A stretch of 10,874 nucleotides of DNA from assembly GCA_011524575.1 (NCBI GenBank), contig WTKB01000213.1, positions 1 to 10,874 of the forward strand, written 5' to 3'. Source of the DNA: Aquimarina sp. Lineage in GTDB: Bacteria; Bacteroidota; Bacteroidia; Flavobacteriales; Flavobacteriaceae. Of this stretch, positions 6,920 to 10,874 are shown piece after piece. The notes below the pieces were generated by a model. That model saw only the letters and a program-made list of their open reading frames with translations. It was not told the origin of the DNA and searched no databases. Each line of letters opens with the position of its first letter. Position 1 is the stretch's first letter. Made by a program: the position numbers and the translations under genes.

Positions 6920-6959
6920 AAAGGCATTTTTAAGCGGTTGGCTTAAAAATGCCTTTTTT
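6920..6959 (+). terminator. perfect 16-bp hairpin plus T-run between atpE and atpF
   Basis: AAAGGCATTTTTAAGC (6920-6935) pairs perfectly with GCTTAAAAATGCCTTT (6941-6956) around a 5-base loop (GGTTG), and the T-run continues to 6959. This has the form of a rho-independent terminator, yet it lies inside an operon 13 bases after the atpE stop. It may act as a partial terminator or as a 3' stabiliser of a short atpB-atpE message, giving excess subunit c. No TAnnTTTG promoter is seen between it and atpF, so some read-through is expected. Confidence 0.75.
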
Positions 6960-6995
6960 CTATTGAAAAATAAAAACGCTAAATATATTTAAATT

Positions 6996-7493
6996 ATGAA
7001 CTTGATTCACGATTTTTCACCTGGTCTTTTTGTCATTCAGGCAGTCATTCTTTTAGTTTTAATTCTATTGATGCGTAAATTTGCGTGGAAGCCTATTTTA
7101 GATAGTTTACAAAACCGTGAAGAAGGTATTCAATCGGCTTTGGATGCTGCAGAAAACGCAAAGAAAGAACTTCAAAATCTTCAAGCAGATAATGAGCGTG
7201 TATTAAAACTAGCTAGGGAAGAAAAAGAAGCACTTCTTAAAGAAGCTCGTGAGTTAAAAGCAGTTATTTTAGCTGATGCAAAATCTGAGGCGGAAAAAGA
7301 ATCTGAAAAAATAATAAAGCAAGCTCAAGAAACGATTGTTTCTGAGAAAAGAGCTGCACTTGCAGATTTAAAAAATCAAGTAGCGGGTGTTTCTTTGCAA
7401 ATTGCAGAGGAGTTAGTAAAAAGTGAGCTTACCAATACAGGAAAGCAACAAGAACTTATTGCTGCACTTCTTAAAGAGAATTCATTAAACTAA
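6996..7493 (+). CDS. atpF: ATP synthase F0 subunit b (peripheral stalk)
   Basis: This 165-residue protein (E. coli 156) has one N-terminal membrane helix (about 10-27, LFVIQAVILLVLILLM), followed by the conserved RKFAWKPILDSL segment at 27-38. A long charged coiled coil (about 40-150), rich in Ala, Lys and Glu, follows. Two copies, or a heterodimer, form the stator linking subunit a to delta and alpha. Only one b gene is present, so a homodimer is expected. It follows the hairpin after atpE by 36 bases and is 13 bases from atpH, so atpF and atpH are closely coupled. The start at 6996 is the only Met before the membrane helix. Confidence 0.96.
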   Translation: MNLIHDFSPGLFVIQAVILLVLILLMRKFAWKPILDSLQNREEGIQSALDAAENAKKELQNLQADNERVLKLAREEKEALLKEARELKAVILADAKSEAEKESEKIIKQAQETIVSEKRAALADLKNQVAGVSLQIAEELVKSELTNTGKQQELIAALLKENSLN

Positions 7494-7506
7494 AAAATCC
7501 TTTTTT

Positions 7507-8058
7507 ATGAGCAGAGCTGCCATAAGATATGCGAGTGCTATTTTGAGTCTTGCCAAAGACAAAAGTGTCGAAGCTGATGTTTTTAATGATATGCTAAATA
7601 TTTCTCAGACTTTTTCAAAAAGTGAGGAGTTGAACGAAGTACTTACTAATTCTGTTGTTTCTTCGGAGTCTAAATTAGCTTTGTTAAAATCAATATTCTC
7701 GAACTGTAACGCTCAAACCTTAGATGTTTTTAAACTACTAGATGAGAACAATCGTTTGCCTATCTTAGGACAGGTAGCTTCTTCTTTTGTAGCTTTATAT
7801 AAACAAGAAAAAGGAATTATTGAAGCTTCAGTAATAACGGCTATAGCTTTGACTCCTGAACTAGAGCAAGCAGTACTTAAAAAAGCTCAAGAGATCTCAG
7901 GTGCTACATCATCATCTCAAATTCAAATTAAAAACACAGTTAATCCAGATATTTTAGGTGGATTTATTCTAAGAGTGGGTGATGTTGAATTAGATTCAAG
8001 TATTAGTAACAAGATTCAAGAGATGAAGCGTACACTTTTAGATGCTTCTTTAAATTAA
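7507..8058 (+). CDS. atpH: ATP synthase F1 subunit delta (stator cap)
   Basis: This 183-residue protein (E. coli 177) begins MSRAAIRYASAILSLA, typical of the helical N-terminal domain of delta/OSCP that caps the alpha subunits. It ends with the family's C-terminal pattern, ILGGFILRVGDVELDSSI then a basic helix (KIQEMKRTLL), which meets subunit b. It is cytoplasmic and joins the peripheral stalk to the F1 head. It is separated from atpF by 13 bases and from atpA by 137 bases. Sequence outside the two ends is variable, as usual for delta. Confidence 0.95.
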   Translation: MSRAAIRYASAILSLAKDKSVEADVFNDMLNISQTFSKSEELNEVLTNSVVSSESKLALLKSIFSNCNAQTLDVFKLLDENNRLPILGQVASSFVALYKQEKGIIEASVITAIALTPELEQAVLKKAQEISGATSSSQIQIKNTVNPDILGGFILRVGDVELDSSISNKIQEMKRTLLDASLN

Positions 8059-8195
8059 AAAATTAATCATTCAAGTATTTTACTTAATAATCAATTAAGG
8101 TATTGTGCTTTTAAAGTTAATTTATAATAATAATATATAATAACAATAGTTGGTTTTTCTGTTTTTACAGACTTAAACATTAAATATAACGAGTA
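8059..8195 (+). other. AT-rich spacer between atpH and atpA
   Basis: These 137 bases are long for an operon spacer. They hold a weak hairpin (CTTAAT 8083-8088 with ATTAAG 8094-8099, 5-base loop) and a run of TAATAA-type sequence at about 8120-8145. No TAnnTTTG promoter element, repeat copy or small gene was recognised. The spacer may carry an RNA processing or stability signal, but nothing in the sequence shows this. Confidence 0.4.
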
Positions 8196-9773
8196 ATGGC
8201 TGAAATTAATCCTGCTGAAGTATCAGCAATTATAAAGCAACAATTATCAGGTTTAGGATCTTCTGATTCTTTACAGGAAGTAGGTTCTGTTTTACAAGTA
8301 GGTGATGGTATTGCACGAGTTTTTGGACTCTCTAATGCACAATACGGTGAGCTTGTAGAGTTCGCAGGTGGACTTGAAGGAATTGTATTGAACCTTGAAC
8401 AAGATAATGTTGGGGTAGTTTTATTAGGTTCTTCTACTTCTGTAAAAGAAGGAGATACTGTTAAACGTACCAAGCGTATTGCTTCGATCAATGTAGGTGA
8501 TGGTATTGTAGGTCGTGTGGTAGATACTCTTGGAACGCCTATCGATGGAAAAGGTCCTATTCAAGGGCAAACTTATGAAATGCCACTAGAGCGTAAAGCG
8601 CCAGGAGTTGTTTTTCGTCAGCCAGTTAATGAACCTTTGCAAACTGGGATTAAGTCTATTGATGCTATGGTTCCTGTAGGTCGTGGTCAGCGTGAGCTTG
8701 TTATCGGTGACCGTCAAACAGGTAAGACTACCGTTTGTATTGATACTATTTTAAATCAGAAAGAATTTTATGATGCTGGTGAGCCAGTGTATTGTATATA
8801 TGTTGCTGTAGGACAGAAAGCCTCTACAGTAGCGAATATTGCTAAAGTTTTAGAAGATAAAGGTGCTCTTGCTTATACAACTATTGTTGCTGCAAATGCT
8901 TCTGATCCGGCACCAATGCAAGTTTATGCTCCTTTTGCTGGTGCTGCTATTGGTGAGTATTTCCGTGATACAGGAAGGCCTGCTTTAATTGTTTTTGATG
9001 ATTTATCAAAGCAAGCAGTTGCTTATCGTGAGGTTTCTTTATTATTACGTCGTCCACCAGGACGTGAGGCATATCCAGGGGATGTATTCTATTTACACTC
9101 TAGATTATTAGAGCGTTCAGCTAAAGTAATTGCAGATGATAAGATTGCTGCTCAAATGAACGATTTACCAGAGTCACTTAAAGGTGTGGTTAAAGGTGGT
9201 GGTTCTTTAACAGCCCTTCCAATTATTGAAACGCAAGCAGGGGATGTTTCTGCATATATTCCTACTAATGTGATTTCGATTACTGATGGTCAGATCTTCT
9301 TAACTTCTGATTTATTTAACTCGGGTGTACGTCCTGCGATTAACGTAGGTATTTCAGTATCTCGTGTTGGGGGATCAGCACAGATTAAATCTATGAAGAA
9401 GGTATCAGGTACTTTAAAGTTAGATCAAGCACAGTTTAGAGAATTAGAAGCTTTTGCTAAGTTTGGTTCGGATTTGGATGCAGCTACTCTTAATGTAATT
9501 GAAAAAGGGAAGCGTAATGTAGAGATCTTAAAGCAAGCTCAAAATGATCCTTATACTGTAGAAGATCAAATTGCAATTATTTATGCGGGTTCTAAAAACT
9601 TATTAAAAGATGTTCCAGTTGCTAAAGTAAAGGAATTTGAACATGATTACTTAGAAGCTTTAAATCATAAGCATAGAGCAAGTTTAGATACTTTAAAGAA
9701 AGGAAAACTTACAGATGAAGTTATTGATGTACTTGTAAGCGTTGCAGCTGAAGTTTCTAAGAAATTCCAATAA
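8196..9773 (+). CDS. atpA: ATP synthase F1 subunit alpha
   Basis: This 525-residue non-catalytic nucleotide-binding subunit alternates with beta in the F1 hexamer. It has an N-terminal beta-barrel domain (about 25-95), a nucleotide-binding domain and a C-terminal helical bundle (about 395-525). The P-loop is GDRQTGKT at 171-178 (Lys177). The Walker B strand is ALIVFDD with Asp268-Asp269. The family signature [10 protein letters not shown] (380-389) is followed by Arg390, the arginine finger that completes the catalytic site on beta. All key residues are present and the length is close to E. coli (513). It lies between two long spacers (137 and 118 bases). The catalytic beta partner is not encoded in the window. 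Confidence 0.98.
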   Translation: MAEINPAEVSAIIKQQLSGLGSSDSLQEVGSVLQVGDGIARVFGLSNAQYGELVEFAGGLEGIVLNLEQDNVGVVLLGSSTSVKEGDTVKRTKRIASINVGDGIVGRVVDTLGTPIDGKGPIQGQTYEMPLERKAPGVVFRQPVNEPLQTGIKSIDAMVPVGRGQRELVIGDRQTGKTTVCIDTILNQKEFYDAGEPVYCIYVAVGQKASTVANIAKVLEDKGALAYTTIVAANASDPAPMQVYAPFAGAAIGEYFRDTGRPALIVFDDLSKQAVAYREVSLLLRRPPGREAYPGDVFYLHSRLLERSAKVIADDKIAAQMNDLPESLKGVVKGGGSLTALPIIETQAGDVSAYIPTNVISITDGQIFLTSDLFNSGVRPAINVGISVSRVGGSAQIKSMKKVSGTLKLDQAQFRELEAFAKFGSDLDAATLNVIEKGKRNVEILKQAQNDPYTVEDQIAIIYAGSKNLLKDVPVAKVKEFEHDYLEALNHKHRASLDTLKKGKLTDEVIDVLVSVAAEVSKKFQ

Positions 9774-9786
9774 TAAAATTTAGATT

Positions 9787-9856
9787 ATCTATTTTTAAGA
9801 GCTTGTTTAAAGGGATTATAGAAAGTAGTGCCTTTAAACAAGCTCTAAGTATAGAT
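9787..9856. repeat. long imperfect palindrome between atpA and atpG (repeat copy 1)
   Basis: The core is a perfect 16-bp inverted repeat, AGAGCTTGTTTAAAGG (9798-9813) and CCTTTAAACAAGCTCT (9831-9846), around a 17-base loop. A further 6-bp pair (ATCTAT 9787-9792 with ATAGAT 9851-9856) extends it. The loop and one arm recur in inverted orientation after atpG (10762-10795), so this is a copy of a repeat and not a one-off terminator. As RNA it would form a stable stem inside the atp message, and a short T-run follows at 9856-9860. It could attenuate, terminate or protect the transcript. Confidence 0.75.
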
Positions 9857-9891
9857 TTTTGATCGTCTATTTTTGAATATAAAATTTATCC

Positions 9892-10752
9892 ATGGCAAAT
9901 TTAAAAGAATTAAGAAGTAGGATTAAATCGGTGTCTTCGACTATGCAGATTACTAGTGCCATGAAAATGGTATCTGCATCGAAACTGAGTAAAGCTCAAG
10001 ACGCGATTCAATCTATGCGTCCCTATTCTGAAAAGCTTACAGAGCTTTTAGGTGCCTTAAATGCTTCTGTAGGAGCTAATGTTTCGAATAGTCTTACCAA
10101 GCAACGAGAAATTAATAAAGTGCTGGTAGTTTCTATTTCTTCAAATAGAGGATTAGCGGGTGCTTTTAACTCTAATATTGTTAAGGCTTCTAAGAAACTT
10201 GTTTCTGAGGAATTAGCTGATAAACAAGTAGATTTTTTTACTATTGGTAAGAAAGCAAATGATATTCTATCTAAAGAATTTTCTATTTTTGAAAATAATG
10301 TTAAGATTTTTGATGATCTTGTTTTCGATAAGGCTTCTGATATTACCGAGAGATTAATGGATTTATATACTTCAGAAACTTATGATCAAATTCTTCTTGT
10401 GTATAATCAGTTTAAAAATGCAGCAACACAAGTTGTTGTGACAGAACAATTATTGCCTATTCAGTCTAGTGAAGTGGATTCGCAAGCAGATACCGATTAT
10501 ATCTTTGAACCTTCTAAGGTGCAGATTATAGAGGATCTTTTACCAAAATCTTTAAAAGTTCAGTTTTATAAAGCATTAAGAGATTCTGTAGCTTCAGAAC
10601 ATGGTGCTCGTATGACTGCAATGCATAAAGCTACTGATAATGCCACTCAATTAAGAGATGCATTAAAGCTTTCTTATAATAAAGCACGTCAAGCAGCAAT
10701 TACAAATGAAATCTTAGAAATTGTTGGTGGTGCTGAGGCACTTAACGCATAA
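9892..10752 (+). CDS. atpG: ATP synthase F1 subunit gamma (central shaft)
   Basis: This 286-residue protein (E. coli 287) forms the rotating shaft inside the alpha3beta3 head. Both ends show the conserved coiled-coil helices: N-terminal NLKELRSRIKSVSSTMQIT with AMKMVSASKL, and C-terminal MTAMHKATDNA followed by LSYNKARQAAITNEILEIV. The middle Rossmann-like region includes SSNRGLAGAFN at about 83-93, also conserved. The start codon lies in CCATGG at 9891-9896. It is the last atp gene here; no atpD or atpC start follows in the remaining 122 bases. It is flanked by two copies of the same repeat. Confidence 0.97.
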   Translation: MANLKELRSRIKSVSSTMQITSAMKMVSASKLSKAQDAIQSMRPYSEKLTELLGALNASVGANVSNSLTKQREINKVLVVSISSNRGLAGAFNSNIVKASKKLVSEELADKQVDFFTIGKKANDILSKEFSIFENNVKIFDDLVFDKASDITERLMDLYTSETYDQILLVYNQFKNAATQVVVTEQLLPIQSSEVDSQADTDYIFEPSKVQIIEDLLPKSLKVQFYKALRDSVASEHGARMTAMHKATDNATQLRDALKLSYNKARQAAITNEILEIVGGAEALNA

Positions 10753-10874
10753 ACTATTTTAAGAGCTTGTCTAAACTCACTACTTCCTGTAATCCAAAAT
10801 TTTAAGAACTTGGGTTACTTTAAAAAGATTTATATATCTCGATATACGTATCATTTAAAAGTAAACCAAAACCT
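10753..10874. other. spacer after atpG with repeat copy 2 and a weak hairpin
   Basis: These 122 bases hold repeat copy 2 (10762-10795) and a 7-bp stem with one G-T pair (GTAATCC 10789-10795 with GGGTTAC 10811-10817) that could help end atpG transcription, though no good T-run follows. On the minus strand a frame is open from the window edge to a stop at 10820-10822 (about 17 residues ending EIYKSF). It might be the tail of a convergent gene, but is too short to assert. Confidence 0.35.
10762..10795 (+). repeat. repeat copy 2, downstream of atpG
   Basis: Aligned with the reverse complement of the palindrome at 9798-9846, this segment matches at about 28 of its first 33 positions. It shares AGAGCTTGTYTAAA, then CACTACTTYCTRTAATC. 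The second arm seen in copy 1 is missing or decayed after 10795. The preceding bases, CTATTTTA at 10754-10761, also resemble the flank of copy 1. Conservation of the loop sequence shows common descent and not chance symmetry. The family and mode of spread are not recognised. Confidence 0.7.

Noticed and set aside
8180..8491. 103-residue minus-strand open frame opposite the start of atpA
   Set aside because: It lies entirely opposite the conserved atpA N-terminus, its Pro/Ser/Thr-rich product has no recognisable pattern, and it has no operon partner. It is a shadow frame.
9787..9860. The atpA-atpG palindrome as an ordinary rho-independent terminator
   Set aside because: The loop is long (17 bases), the following T-run is weak and displaced, and the loop sequence recurs after atpG, so a repeat element explains it better.
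9868..9875. TATTTTTG, a match to TAnnTTTG just before atpG
   Set aside because: The -33 TTG is missing at the required spacing and the leader would be only about 10 bases. The sequence is A/T-rich enough to match by chance. It is worth recalling only if RNA data show an atpG start site.
1..10874. CRISPR array, tRNA, rRNA, transposase gene or toxin-antitoxin pair
   Set aside because: No regularly spaced repeats, cloverleaf sequences, rRNA-like segments, transposase motifs or toxin-antitoxin-like small gene pairs were seen on either strand.

Overview
This AT-rich window looks like chromosomal DNA of a marine or soil Bacteroidota, most likely family Flavobacteriaceae. Four things point there. 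The ATP synthase a subunit carries an N-terminal signal peptide and a His-rich extension. The atp cluster runs B-E-F-H-A-G and has no atpD or atpC next to it. Clear Shine-Dalgarno sites are lacking, and a flavobacterial -7 type element (TAnnTTTG) lies before atpB. The Hpt protein also has the phospho-site form I associate with flavobacteria. No genus can be named from what is visible.

Layout. Bases 1-92 probably hold the tail of an upstream gene. Bases 157-2205 (+) encode an exported protein with a TPR array followed by a C-terminal outer-membrane beta-barrel, of the type used in exopolysaccharide export or modification. Converging on it, with a 14-base gap, is a tightly packed four-gene minus-strand operon (5191 down to 2220): a single-domain response regulator, an H-NOX heme protein, a PAS-GAF histidine kinase and a stand-alone Hpt protein. 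The genes abut or overlap (0-base gap, 8-base overlap, 32-base overlap). After a 328-base divergent spacer, the F-type ATP synthase genes atpB, atpE, atpF, atpH, atpA and atpG occupy the plus strand to 10752.

How the parts work together. The minus-strand operon reads as a complete nitric-oxide phosphorelay made of separate proteins. H-NOX binds NO through a predicted proximal His104 and lacks the distal Tyr of O2-binding members. It would modulate the kinase (His361), with phosphate moving to the REC protein (Asp59) and the Hpt protein (His55). No output domain is encoded here, so the output must lie elsewhere. The ATP synthase genes supply the membrane ring, stator and most of F1; the beta and epsilon genes must be elsewhere.

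The most notable non-coding structures are a perfect 16-bp hairpin with a T-run between atpE and atpF, and a two-copy repeat flanking atpG. One repeat copy forms a long palindrome between atpA and atpG; the other lies just after atpG with its loop sequence inverted. The NO phosphorelay operon and the repeat family are the best candidates for something under-described.
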